In this document: positions 23,892 through 35,353 of the stretch, one piece after another
How positions within the stretch are numbered: position 1 is the first letter of the stretch
Layout: each line of letters starts with the position of its first letter
Source: Hirsutella rhossiliensis
Taxonomy: Eukaryota > Ascomycota > Sordariomycetes > Hypocreales > Ophiocordycipitaceae
Direction of reading: 5' to 3'
Length of the DNA stretch: 64,000 nt
NCBI RefSeq assembly: GCF_020360975.1
Contig: NW_025408667.1
Location: forward strand, 3,782,001-3,846,000
Notes under the pieces: model-generated
Databases searched by the model: none
What the model was told of the DNA's origin: nothing
The model's input: the letters and a program-made list of their open reading frames with translations, nothing else
Program-made: the position numbers and the translations under genes

Positions 23892-26800
23892 ACTAGTAAG
23901 AGCTTAGTTATTTCTATAACTAAGCTATTATAAGCTAGTTACGCTATTAGTAGCTATTTAACCTAATTGTTTTATTTATAGCTAATATAGTATCGTAAAT
24001 ATTATTTAAGCGTTTAGTTAAGTCGTTCTATTTATCTATTTATTTATAGGTAATAAGCTATACTAAGCTTATATTTCGTCCTTAATTATACTATAAGAGC
24101 TTACTAAAACTTAGCTATAAATATACTTCCTCTATTAAAGATAATCTTATTTAGTAGTCTATAATTACTAATAATTATTTATAGGAATATATATACTAGC
24201 TCTTTTATATTACTTACTTCTTTATATAGTAAAAAGTATCTATACTTCGTTAGTCTATTAGTAATAATAAATATATTATCGTACTTAATATTAGTTATAG
24301 GTTCTTTTAATAGTAGTAGCTTTATAATATAATTAAAAGCTATTAAATCCTATAGTTTCTCTAGTACTAGTAGCGGTTATAATTCTCTATATAGTTTATA
24401 TCGTTTAGCTTTACTTTATATATAAAGTTTATATTCTTTAATAACTTATTATATTACTTCTTTAAGCTATAGGAAGTTATATTATCGTTTAATCCGTTCT
24501 ATTATTCTTTAGATTCCTTAGTATCTATATATTAAATATTTATATATATCTTATATAACTTTATCTTATAATTCTAGTAGTATCTAGATTATATCTTTAT
24601 ATATTAGAACTTCTAAATATTCTATATTATATCCGTTTAGTACTTTATATTCTTTTATCTATTTTAGGATCTTTTAGTATATTAAGTTATTAGGTTATAC
24701 TTTAATTATTATATTTAGCTATCGTTGCTAGTAGTTCTTATTTTCGTTAATTTCTAAGAGCTATCCTTTCGCTATAGGTACCCCTATATTATAGTTACTT
24801 TATCGACTAAGGGTATTAGCTCGACCGTTTTCTATTCCTTTTCTATAGATTATTTTATAGTTAAATTCTAATAAATATTCGGCCTATTAAATCTATCGTC
24901 TATTTAACTATTATATTATTATAAAGTATAAGATATTCTTATAATCTATATAGACCTTAACTTTATATTTACTTCTAAGAAAGTAATATCGAAATTCCTT
25001 AAAAGCTTAAATAATTATAAGGAATTCTTTATCGTAAATAAAGTAATTAAGTTCTACGCTATATAGCTTCTTTAAGTAGAATATAATTAGCTATAGTCTT
25101 TCTTTATTATCCTTTTATCCGATTTATACTCTTAAAGTAAAGTCTAATATATCGGTTTTAAGTTTAATTTATCGTTTTAGATTAAAGGTAGTTAAGACTA
25201 GTTCTTATATAATTATAGTTTTAATATATTTAAAAGCTTCGTTAGCTTTATTATCCTATATAAATTCTTTTTCCTTCTTTATTAAGTTATATAGTAGTAC
25301 TATAATCTTTCTAAAATCTTTAATAAATCGTCGGTAGTAATTTATAAATCCTAGGAAACTTTATACGTCCTTAACGTTCTTTAGTATTAGCTATTCTTTA
25401 ACTAAGTTAATTTTATCTTATTATATTTATATCTCTCTTAGTAAGATTATATATCTAAGGAAGTTTACTTCTTATATATAGAACTTACTTTTCTTTAGTT
25501 TAACTAGTAACTTTATATTCTAAAGTATATAGAGTACTTTATAGATATATTCCTTATATTCTTTTAAGGTATCTAAGAAGATTAGGATATTATCTAGGTA
25601 TACTACTATAAAGATATCTAAGTATTTATATAGGATATTATTAATTATCCGTTAAAAGGTAGCTAGTATATTTATAAGTCTAAATAGTATTACTAGATAT
25701 TCGAATAGTTTAAATTTCGTTTTAAAGGCTATTATCTATTTATATCCCTTTTTTATATATATTAAGTTATAGGCGCCTTTAAGATTAAGGGCTATAAACT
25801 ATTTTTTACTATATAGTCGATCTCGTAGTTTTAATATAAGCGGTAATAGTATTTAGTCCTTTATTATAATATCGTTTAAGCGTTTATAGTCGATAACTAG
25901 TTATAGCTTATTATTTTTCTTTAAAATAAATATAACTAGGTAGCCTACTTTAGATATTAACGTTTATATATATACCTTTTATAGATTCTTATTAAGGTAA
26001 TCGTATAGCGTTTATAGTTGCTTTTTATTTAGGTTATAGATCTTATAGAACGTTAGCGTTATTCTATCCTTAAGATAAATTTCGTAGTCTTATTAGCTAT
26101 ATTTAAGTAACCCTATCTTAAGTTTTTCTTTAAAGAGTTTATTATATTTTCGGTATTCTTATAGGATATTCTTTATTCTATCTTATAAGCTTTATTCTTT
26201 CTTTTAAGAGCTAGTTTCCCTTAACTTAAGCTCTTTATTAATTTATTTAAGGTCTTTCCTTAAAGTAGTAATAACTTTTTAGATCTTTATATTATATCCT
26301 TTATTCTATTTATATTAGATGCTAGGTTATATAGCTATATTAGTTAGTATATAGGTCTTATTAGTCGATTTTATTATATCCGCTAGTTTAGTTACTATTT
26401 TCGTTTACATTACTAAAGCTTATAATAATTTACTTAAATAGTTATCCCTTTTATCTTATTTAGTAGCTAAATTATTATAAAACTTTACTTTCTTTTAAAT
26501 CTACTAGTCTTAGAAACTTATATCTTTATTTTAATATAGCTAGCTAGTTCTTTAGTTAATTAATAAGTTGCTCTCTTATAGCTATAGAAGCCTTAATATA
26601 AAGTCGTATTCTTTAATATCTATAATATTAAAGTTAACTTATTTATTATAGCCCTAGATATTAATATTAAGGTAATTAATCTCTATATTAATAATTCTAT
26701 TATTATAGTTAAAGGCCTCTCCTTCGATATTTATAAGTTTATATAGATCTATCTTATATCTTTATATAAGTTAGTAACGATTAACGACTCTAAGTAAAAC

Positions 26801-28910
26801 GTAATTACCTATCGTATTATAGTTTAAAAGTATATATATATAATATCCTACGATTTAAATATCTAATACTATTTAGTTACTATAGCTTACTATTACTATA
26901 TATAGGGTCCTTAGATCTTATCGTATTATACTAGTTTATAGCCCTTTTATAAATAGCATACCTTATTTTTTACCTAGTCCTTATTTATTTTATTTAGGTA
27001 TTCTTCTTTAATTTATTATTAATATCGTTTCTTTATATATTTATTATATAGTATTATATTAGGGCTTAAGAGACTAATTTCTTATAGCTAATCGAAGATT
27101 TCTTATTTCTCGACGCTATATTATTTATATTATATTACTTTATAGTTAATTATATACTATACTTTATAATTTTATTTATTTTTATACTAAAGGTTAAGTT
27201 TTTATTTAGCGTCTTTTTATTTTTCGCGTAATATTTCTATATCGATTCTTCCTTAGTTAAATATAGCCTATAGCCTTTATACGTATTACTAATAATCTTT
27301 TAGTATACTATTATATTATTTATACTATACTTATACCTTTTTATATTTATAAACTTTATAGTTTAAGTATATATATTCGTTATAATCTTCTTTATTATAT
27401 TTAATTTATTACGTAAGTCTTTAAAAGATTAATAGTTTAAATGCCTTAAAGCGAGTAGCGTTATACTATTCCTTTATTTTAGCGTATTTATAGATTTTAT
27501 ATATCTTTAAAAGATATCTTATTAATAAACTATAATTATCGCGGTATTTAAGTAGTATACCGTAATTAGGTTCTAATAATATAACTTAGTCGTTTAGGTA
27601 GCGTTAATCGATTTTCTAGTAGTTTAGTTTTATACTTAGGTAGGGTTTTAAAAGTACTTATCCTTCGAACCTAACTAAGAAGGTATTATATTATACCTTT
27701 ATCTAGAAGTATATTATATAATCTAAGTAGATATAGAATATATATAAAATTTACTTATAGTACTTATAAGTAAGTAGTATTTATAGATTATCTTTAAATT
27801 CTCCTTATAGTTACTATTCCTATTATAGAGCTATAAAGGTATCGACTATAGTAATAGCTATAGCGTAGTCTCCTTTATATAGTACTAGTTAATATCGAAT
27901 TAATATACCTTATTAGTTTTCTATAAGAATTTAAGGTATTTATTAGGTTCTAATTTTAAGTATTTCTTTAAATTCTTCGAAGTATAAAGCGTATTCTTTA
28001 ATCGTAGTATTTCCCCTTAGTAATAAGGGTAGTAGTATAAGTTCGTTCTTATCTTCTATTTCTCTAGGTATTTCTTATTTTTTAGAGCTTATATCGTCGA
28101 TACTTTATTAGTCCTCTTTAAGTTATTATCTAAGTTTTATAAGTATAAGGGCTATATCTATACCTTCTTTATTATATTATTTATAGACTGCTTATTATTA
28201 TTATCGATTTTTATTTTATATATCTTCTTAGAATTATTTACTATTCTTTTTAATTTAGTCTTAAGAGACTCCTTTAAGATAGGGGTATTCCGGTTCTATA
28301 AATTTAACTTATTTCTATATTTTAGGATCCCTTTATTATATTATTATAAGGGTCTTCTTTAATAGCTTTAAGAACTATCTAGTACTATTCTTATTACTTA
28401 AGTATACTATATATTCGTTATTATAATATATAGTCTAACTAAGGAGTTTATACTTTAGTTCTTATCTATTAATAGCGTTTAAGTATTTCTTACCTTCTAG
28501 GGCTAGTACTTAGTAGGTTTTCTTCTCCTTATAAGGTTATTATATTCTTTAAAGTAATATCTAAGTTTCCTATAGTTAAAATACTTTCTTTTACTTTTTT
28601 ATATTATATTTAGGTCTATCCTACCTAGGTTAGTTATATAAGTATAAGTAATAGGAGTTTCGCGCTTCTTTTTATAATTAGCTCGTTAGTTAAAGTTATT
28701 CTTATAAGAAGGGTTCTAGTTTCCTCTTCTTTATTTCTTTTCTTAGCGTTATATATACTATCTATTATTAATTCGTACTACTATAGTAATATAGTCCGAG
28801 AGGTTATTAAGTCGATTTTCCTTATAGAGCTTATCCTTAACTTCTTCTTTAAGCCTATCGTAGAATCGTAATATAAGGGGTTTATTATCTTAATTAAGCT
28901 TTAAGGTAAC

Positions 28911-29607
28911 TATAAGAAGGTATAAGTAATAAGCGTAGAATCGGGTAATCGATAACGTAAGCGGAAAGATCGGTCGAAGGAGTATAGGGTAGGATTTCGT
29001 CCGGAATTTATAACGAGCATATAAGGGGCTAAATAATATATTAAAAGAATAGCGTTGTAAAAGATACTTACGAACTTGCTTATTCTATCTACTACTCCTA
29101 GGGAAATCCTTCGTCTTTTATAGACCATTGGTCGCCTACTAGTAGACTAATTAGTTAGCTTTCTAGCACATTCTATAGTGCTTAAAAAGCTCTATCTATA
29201 GTATATCTTCCTAACTTAGTAGGCGGTCTAATTATGGCGTGATGGTTAACGTAAGACTATGGGTTCTAGCATGAGTAGTAGATTTAACTAGAATGTTCTA
29301 TGCCCTACCTATTCTCGTATCGCGGATATCTTCGGAACCGCTAGGCCAAAATAGGCAATAGGGTATCCGTTCTACTCGTAATTGACTTATGCATTTTATG
29401 CATATTTTTGTTTATAAGGATAGGCTTATCCTAACCCGCTTTTCCTAGAGGAAGGTATAGTTATCTAGTAGAGGTCTTTGTCTTTTAAGGGTTATTCCCT
29501 TAGACTATATTATAGAGCCTCTTTTTACTAGCTTATTCTATAAAGCCTCCCTATGCCTATTATTTCTTTATAATAGTAAAATAGGAATATAAGGGTATAT
29601 TCTTATA
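28911..29607 (+). mobile_element. S repeat copy 2, solo-LTR-like element with GTAAC duplication
   Basis: This 697-bp insertion in Gypsy-B has ends TATAAGAA/TTCTTATA (TG...CA before RIP is plausible) and perfect 5-bp duplications GTAAC (28906-28910 and 29608-29612). Gypsy-A near 20564 shows the empty site. Termini and 5-bp TSD fit a solo LTR, or less likely a small DNA transposon. Near 29235-29245 there is TGGCGTGATGG, a good Pol III A-box match, with a weak B-box-like GGTTCTAGC at 29262, so a tRNA-derived part is possible. An open frame shared with copy 1 is not convincing as a gene. Confidence 0.75.
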
Positions 29608-30192
29608 GTAACTTAATAGAACTTTATAGTATAATCCGATATTAAGATCCTTTATTAGAGTTCTTAAAGTTTCTATTTAGCTTCTCGTTACTCGTTAGTT
29701 ATTCTAAATACCTTTATAATAGCTTCTTTAAATCCTTAGAAACTAGTAAAGACTTTATCTATCTTATTACCTTATCGCGCTAGTTAGTTATCGAGAAAAT
29801 CCCTTATATTAGGTCTAAACTAAGTAAGTACTATTCTAGATAAATAATTTCCTACGTAGAGTACCTTTTCGACTAGGTCTAAGAGTTTAGTAGGGTAAAA
29901 CCGGTAGTAGGCCTTAAGTTAGGTAAGAAAGTCTCGAAGCGTGCTATAAGTACTATTAAATAGTCCTAGCTATTTTAGTTTAACTACTTCTCCGAGGTCC
30001 CTAACTTATCTATTGCCTCCTTTATTCCTAAGTAACTATACCTTATATTAAAAGGTAATAATCTCGTATATTATATCCTAAGGCGATATAGTAGCTTTAG
30101 AGTTAGTTAATCTAGTTTACTATATAAGTATATTAATAGTTACGATATTACTTAAAGTAACGCGGTATTATATTAAATAAGAGCTTTTAACG

Positions 30193-30662
30193 TATAATAA
30201 CTAGTATTATTCTTAAAGGATAAACCTATCGAGGGGTTTATATTAGTAGATATAATAGGGCGTGGTCTAAGTAATAATAAGTATATTACGTTAGTAATAA
30301 GTTAGAGGTTATAGACTATAGACTATAACTAAGTAATTAGTATTAGAGATAGAATCGTAATAAAGATCTATATTAAAAGCTATCGAGCTATCTATCTAAA
30401 GAAGTAAAAGTAGGTAGCTATATATACCCGTAGAGACTATCCTTAGATTACGGTCCTAGCCGTGATCCCCTTCGTAGCTTACTATAGCTTACTCGTAAGC
30501 TATGCTCCTTAGTAGTAATCTATCTATATAAGGCTTACTTAGCTTACGTACGCTCTAAGTAAGCTAAGCCTAAGTGACTTCTCGTCCTAACTATTATTCC
30601 GAGCCGCCTTATCACGTAAACGTGGCCGGCTCTCCTACGGCCCGCTAACCGTAGTTATAATA
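30193..30662 (-). repeat. Gypsy-B 5' LTR
   Basis: 470 bp, homologous to the Gypsy-A LTRs, with a more divergent right half. LINE-end sequence starts at the next base. Confidence 0.75.
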
Positions 30663-30725
30663 CCTAGGCCCTTATTAGCCTTACTATAGCTATAGAGGCT
30701 ATATATAAGTAATAATATAAAAATA
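30663..30725 (+). mobile_element. 3' tip of a Tad-type LINE
   Basis: CCTAGGCCCTTATTAGCC... through AGGCTATATATAAGTAATAA and an A-rich end is the reverse complement of the LINE tails at 38244, 42683 and 45250. Only about 60 bp remain, consistent with extreme 5' truncation. Confidence 0.65.
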
Positions 30726-31523
30726 ACTATATATTAAAAGCTTAAAAAATAAGTAGATTCTATATAAGCAATGTTAGTTTAATTTATATAGAGCGATAAT
30801 ACTTTTATAGAGTATAAAGGGGGGGGGGGTAAGTAGATAGGGGGGTAAGTATAGTATTATTAAAATAAAGAAGATGTAAAATTCTAGGATAACTATAGAT
30901 AACTGCCTTTTTCTAGCTAGAAGAATAGCTAGGGAAGTAATAGTTAGAACGAAAAGTTCTAAAACTAGCTATGCACTAGAAGGGGCATAGTGCATAGTAG
31001 TAGAATGTATCTATGCTAGATTTAAGGGGTCAGCCAGCCACACGGCGTCCGTAAGGCGGCGTCCGTAGCAGAGTGGTTCGGCGCGTATAGTTATTGCCGA
31101 TAAAAAAGTATATCGAGTTAAAAGGTTAACGAGCGACTTCAAGTTTGTTATTTCTATACCCTTCCCTTCTACATGTCTTCAGTTCTACCACTTCGCCACG
31201 GCCAACAACACCAAACAACCACCGTAAATGCATAACTCCCAACCACAACGCAAGATTCCCCTCGGGGCTCGCCACAGCTCGACTGGAATAGAAGCCGCCG
31301 CACGTATGAAGAAATATGTATGAGAACGGCGGTGGATCCTCCGGCTGCGCCGTCGTACCACTCCGTCATTCAGCTTCCTACTCTGTGGCTGCCTCCCTTC
31401 AATTCACAGGGTGCGCCCAGCCATGATTGTCCTTTCCACCAGTCTGCCATGCCTGTTTCCCAGTGTCCAAGAGCTCGGATCCTTCGGCAGCCATTGATTC
31501 AAGAACCAGCCGAACTGAGGTGT
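30726..31523. other. Spacer between transposon block and gene island
   Basis: It contains an 11-base G run at 30819-30829 and a second G run near 30840. A GGCGTCCGTA direct repeat (31044-31053 and 31058-31067) is followed by TAGCAGAGTGG (31066-31076), a perfect match to a Pol III A box. No complete tRNA fold was found around it. 31146-31523 is probably the 3' flank of the antiporter gene. Confidence 0.5.
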
Positions 31524-33580
31524 CTACTCCGCGTATCGAATCCTCGGTCCGCCCTTGTCAGGGTTTGTCGATGGGTTAAGCTTCCACTTGTACTCGTTCT
31601 CGGGAGGGAAACCTTTTGCATCCTTTAGATAGTTGTTGCCTGACCAGTCGTTATCCATCGATTCGAATGATTCCTTCGTCACTGGGAGCGTGGATGGATC
31701 AAAGATAGGCCTGCTGAAGCGGTTGTAGGCGATAAAAGTACTTCTGTCGCCGGGGACCGCGTTAGTAGGCGTTGCCACCCGCATCGAAACGCGGCGGATT
31801 TCGACGGCGTCGTCTCGAATCGGCTTAACTCCCATGTATGAGTAGATCAGGTTTAAGGCCGGAATAGAGAGGCCGTGAAAGACGATAGAAAAGAGAACAA
31901 GCCAGTATACCACGGGCCCAATAGCCCTCATCAATTCCGTCTCCTCCCTATCGCCCTCTCCCGGCTTGGGAAATAGGTGGCGGGTATGCTCGAGGTAGAA
32001 GACAGCGCCGGCGCCGATGGGCCCAAAGTATCCCATAAACAATGCTTCCTTCCAGTTCTTAACAACATCTGGCATAAGCTTATAGGTGATAAGAATAGAA
32101 GGGATACGGCGGAAAATCAATACCATGAAGCCTAAGAGAAATAGGCGACCGTAGGTAAGACCTGTACCGTTAGGGTCGTTAAACTTAGACCAGGGAATAA
32201 TTGTTCCAATATACATAAAACCACCAAAGTTAAGCAAAACGTCGATACAAGAGTTGACTTCGTCGTGGCGGTTTTCCGTCTCCTCGAGATATCTGCCATC
32301 CCAGTTAAGGGCATTGCCGGCAACAAAGCAGGCCAAGAGGTCGTCTGTTCCGATGGCGCCGCAGGTGCCCACAAGGAACATGCCTAGAGCAGCTGGGAAT
32401 AGGAGATATGATTCTCCATCGATCCATTTTCTATAACAAAAGTTAGCTTGGTATAGCGAGGGACGGCGTTCTAAAGTAGAATAGACTTACCTCCGGAGAG
32501 CAAACTTAATAGCCTTGCATGAGCCGTAGCCGACGACTGCGCCATATAAGACGGACAGAAGAACAATGTAGAGCCAGGTTTCAAGGAACCAGTTCTTCAT
32601 AGCCACACCGACGCCGCCTCCGAGACGGCCAACTTCTTCTTCGCGGGCAAAAAGCATACGAACGGCCTCGCCGGCGGCAGCGATAACACCCTCCTTCTGC
32701 TTACCCGCCCTAGGAATGTCGGCATAACGGATAAGGTAGACGGCGAGCATAAGAAACGGGAAGCCGAACCCGTCGTTCGCACCGGCCTCGGACGAGATAA
32801 GCTCACGAAGAGGACGTGCAACGTACTTATCGGCGAAGGGGCCTTTGGCGATAGCCTGCGAAAGGATAGGGTCGGTGCAAGTAACGCATGAGCCGATGAC
32901 GAGGGCAGCCAGCAGAGTAAGCTTAGGCACTGTAGCCATTATGCAGAGGGTCGTGCAGAGCCACATAATGGTCATAACCGGGAGTAGACAGATGGTCATT
33001 TCCTTCCACCGCGTTAGGTTATACTTCGCAGGGAGCTGGTAGCCGGCGATGACTAGTTGAAGACCAATCATTACTCGGGTAACGCCCTAATACGTGTAGA
33101 TGTATGAGTTAGTTTACGCTTCAAGTACGTAAATAGACTCAGGTTAGGAAAAGGGAAAGAAAGGTGGCAATGTGGAAGCCCTGGCTTCAATGTTTCTTGG
33201 GTAACATATGTTTGGCAGGAGATGTGCGACCACTCACTAGAGTGATTTCAGAAGTCTGTCCCCTTTCGGCCGAGCCCCATCTCTCACTGTCGAGGAACTT
33301 GGCAGCTATAGGGCCCAGGACGACGCCGATGGCGACAGCCGGCACTGAAATGGTTAGTACAACGAGCACAGCGACGAACTGCGGCGTCAAAGCACTCACA
33401 GGCTTCGCCAAGATACCATCTCTGCTTGATCTTGACCGAGATGATGCCATAGAGCACGATAAAGGTGCCTTATCTCGAAGTTAGTTGCCATAGAAGACGG
33501 AAACTGTGTTTGCGAGTTGGGGCTAGTTTACCCAAGATGGCCAGGACAATATTGAGCTCGGAGACGTCGAGACTCGGCAT
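31524..33580 (-). CDS. Na+/H+ antiporter, fungal CPA1 (Nha1/Sod2-like), five exons
   Basis: Exons on the minus strand are 33580-33532, 33468-33400, 33344-33238, 33086-32491 and 32430-31524. They join in frame to 575 codons plus stop. The introns (63, 55, 151 and 60 bp) have GT...AG ends, and the first three show CTAAC branch sites. The start MPSLDVSELN and the following helix fit the family's first membrane segment. Hallmarks are LYGIISVKIKQRWYLGEA, the TCTDPILS motif (Asp147), SSEAGANDG (Asn179-Asp180, the ion-binding site of electroneutral or electrogenic exchangers), GAIGTDDLLACFVAG, and FGPIGAGAVFY. Family members export Na+, Li+ or K+ in exchange for protons at the plasma membrane. It lacks the long cytoplasmic tail of yeast Nha1 and is closer in length to Sod2. 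No RIP damage is visible. Divergent to the CPA2 gene. Confidence 0.93.
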
Positions 33581-35353
33581 ATTGGCGGATCGAACAGCAA
33601 ACCGGGTCTCGGGTTGCTAAGCAGGCAGCGGTAGGGCGGAAGGAATCGCAATCGAGTGACCTTGACCTGCAAGGTGACGACAGGACTGGAGTTTGGTGGC
33701 CAAGTTTGGTTGCCTTGCAACCAGGCTGGGGGGGTTGTTTGCTAACACGATTTTCGGCCCATTCTCGGAAGACGATGGCAACGAGCGGAGTAGAAGACAA
33801 GCAAGCCTTCGATAGGCCGAGCGAGGAACACAGCAAAAGACGCAAGACTCGACGTAATTGGGCTTGACTGGCGAAAAACAACGTAAATGATGTGAACAGG
33901 GACACAATAAGTAACAGCCTCGGGAAGCAAAAGGAATTTAAAGGGGGAATGGCCAAGAGACGCTTTATGTAGTGTTTCTTTTTAGAGCCGCCAGACGTAA
34001 AACGTCGAATGTCTGCCTGTTGGATGGAGGTGGAGGGAAAGCGCTGCGGTATAGCGTGTGGAGCCCGAAGGGGGGTTCCTGCAGTCGCATGAGCCCGACG
34101 AAACATGCGGGGGGCAAGGTTCACTGTAGACGGGGACGTTGGAGCATCAATGGCCACACGAGATGCTTGCCACCAGCCACGCTCGTCATTAACCACGGCT
34201 CTTGATGTTTTGTTTTCTTGGCGCTCTCTTGTCCGAGGGAGGCGACATTGGTCGTCCAGTACCTTTGCTACCTTGCCACTCGTCTATGTTGAGCTAGGGG
34301 CGCTCTTCTTGGCGCGTATTACATTTGAAAATCTCCCTGGTAAACTCTTGACATATGTCTGGGTGTGGTCGGGACCGATAAGGGGTTAGTCAATAACAAT
34401 AATTACGGCGGCGATGCAGATCATAGCCATTGGACGGGCCAAGAGCCGTGCTGTCTTGTCCAAGGGAGGCGATTAGCCGCCTAGTATTTCACCATACTTC
34501 AATACCTATCCACTCATCTATTTTCAGCCAGGGGCGCGCTTCTTGGCGCGTATTACAATTTGGAATGTCTCCCCGTAAACTCTTGGCATACGCCTGTGCG
34601 TGGTCGAGACCAACGAGGGGTAGGTACTAGGTAGGCCAGCAATTGTAAACACGATGCGCAGATGATGGTCATTGGACGGGCCGACGTCTTTTTAACGCCA
34701 GAATCCATGAAGAGGTGTTGCGGCGGCTGTCCCAGATGTGGTGAGTTGGTTGACGTCTCTGTCCGAATCGGAAACGCCCACTGTCCTCTACTCTAATAAG
34801 ACAAAGTACATGCATGTTATGACTAGTATGTACATTCGGCCAAGGTAATTCTCGCCAAGCCGTTCGATTAGCTTTGTTGCATGTATCGACTTCCTCGTCC
34901 TAGCTACGACGAGACTGGTTCGAAGACTACCTGTATGTGCATGTGCGTGGGCATTCCCGGATGAGAAAGTCCTTACGCAACAATTAACAGCCGGCTCTAT
35001 TATTAGATCAAGCCTCTTGCCCGAGAGATCCACGCGGGGCCCGAAGTCTGGCCTCTGGCGATGAAACACACTACAAACGTTCATCTTGGCCCTCGCGAGG
35101 CGTCCCCGAGCCTGCTGCAGCCCTGCGCTATACACTAAGCAAAGCGCCATGGTGCAGAGTTGCGTGAAGGAGCACGGATACCGTGCCTCAATGCTCGAGT
35201 ATATACATCCATGGACTCGTCGTCGACTGCGAGGCAGCAGGCTGTCAATACCATCCAACCTCTATCAGCAACAGCGCAAGTCGGCGTCGTTGCTTCGCCG
35301 AGGACCCCCGAGGCTTTGCAGGGCAGAGCGTCTCCCATCAAATAATATCCGCC
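33581..35353. promoter_or_regulatory. Shared upstream region of the two divergent antiporter genes
   Basis: 1773 bp separate the two start codons. Overlapping short ORFs on both strands look spurious. CT-rich and AG-rich runs near both starts are typical of fungal promoters. The region includes the 227-bp tandem duplication at 34228-34682. No specific operator motif could be identified with confidence. Confidence 0.55.
34228..34682 (+). repeat. Imperfect tandem duplication in the divergent promoter region
   Basis: Unit 1 (34228-34440) and unit 2 (34455-34682) share CTTGTCC(G/A)AGGGAGGCGA, TTCTTGGCGCGTATTACA, GTAAACTCTTG(A/G)CATA and the end ATTGGACGGGCC in the same order, offset by about 227 bp. 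They are clearly diverged, so the duplication is not recent. Confidence 0.85.

Larger units (their letters stand above)
23892..30662 (-). mobile_element. Gypsy-B, second copy of the Gypsy-A family, 3'-truncated
   Basis: From ACTAGTAAGAGCTTAG at 23892 it follows Gypsy-A from its position 8861 rightwards, through the reverse transcriptase region (YLDN near 25583-25594, minus strand) to a 5' LTR at 30193-30662. The 3' LTR and about 1.8 kb beside it are missing. It is interrupted only by S copy 2, and lacks both the TRIM and the Copia, so it displays their empty sites. RIP damage is similar in type to Gypsy-A but at partly different positions. Confidence 0.85.

Noticed and set aside
23674..23892. 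72-codon ORF in S copy 1, almost identical in S copy 2 (28910-29128, minus)
   Set aside because: The identity reflects similarity of the repeats themselves. The frame runs to the repeat end, is destroyed in copy 3, and has no recognisable domain.
30819..30829. 11-base G run as a regulatory element
   Set aside because: It is an isolated homopolymer in transposon debris and also a likely sequencing-error site.
33528..34196. 222-codon minus ORF upstream of the CPA1 gene
   Set aside because: Composition is compatible with chance, it overlaps the start of the antiporter gene in another frame, and no domain was seen.
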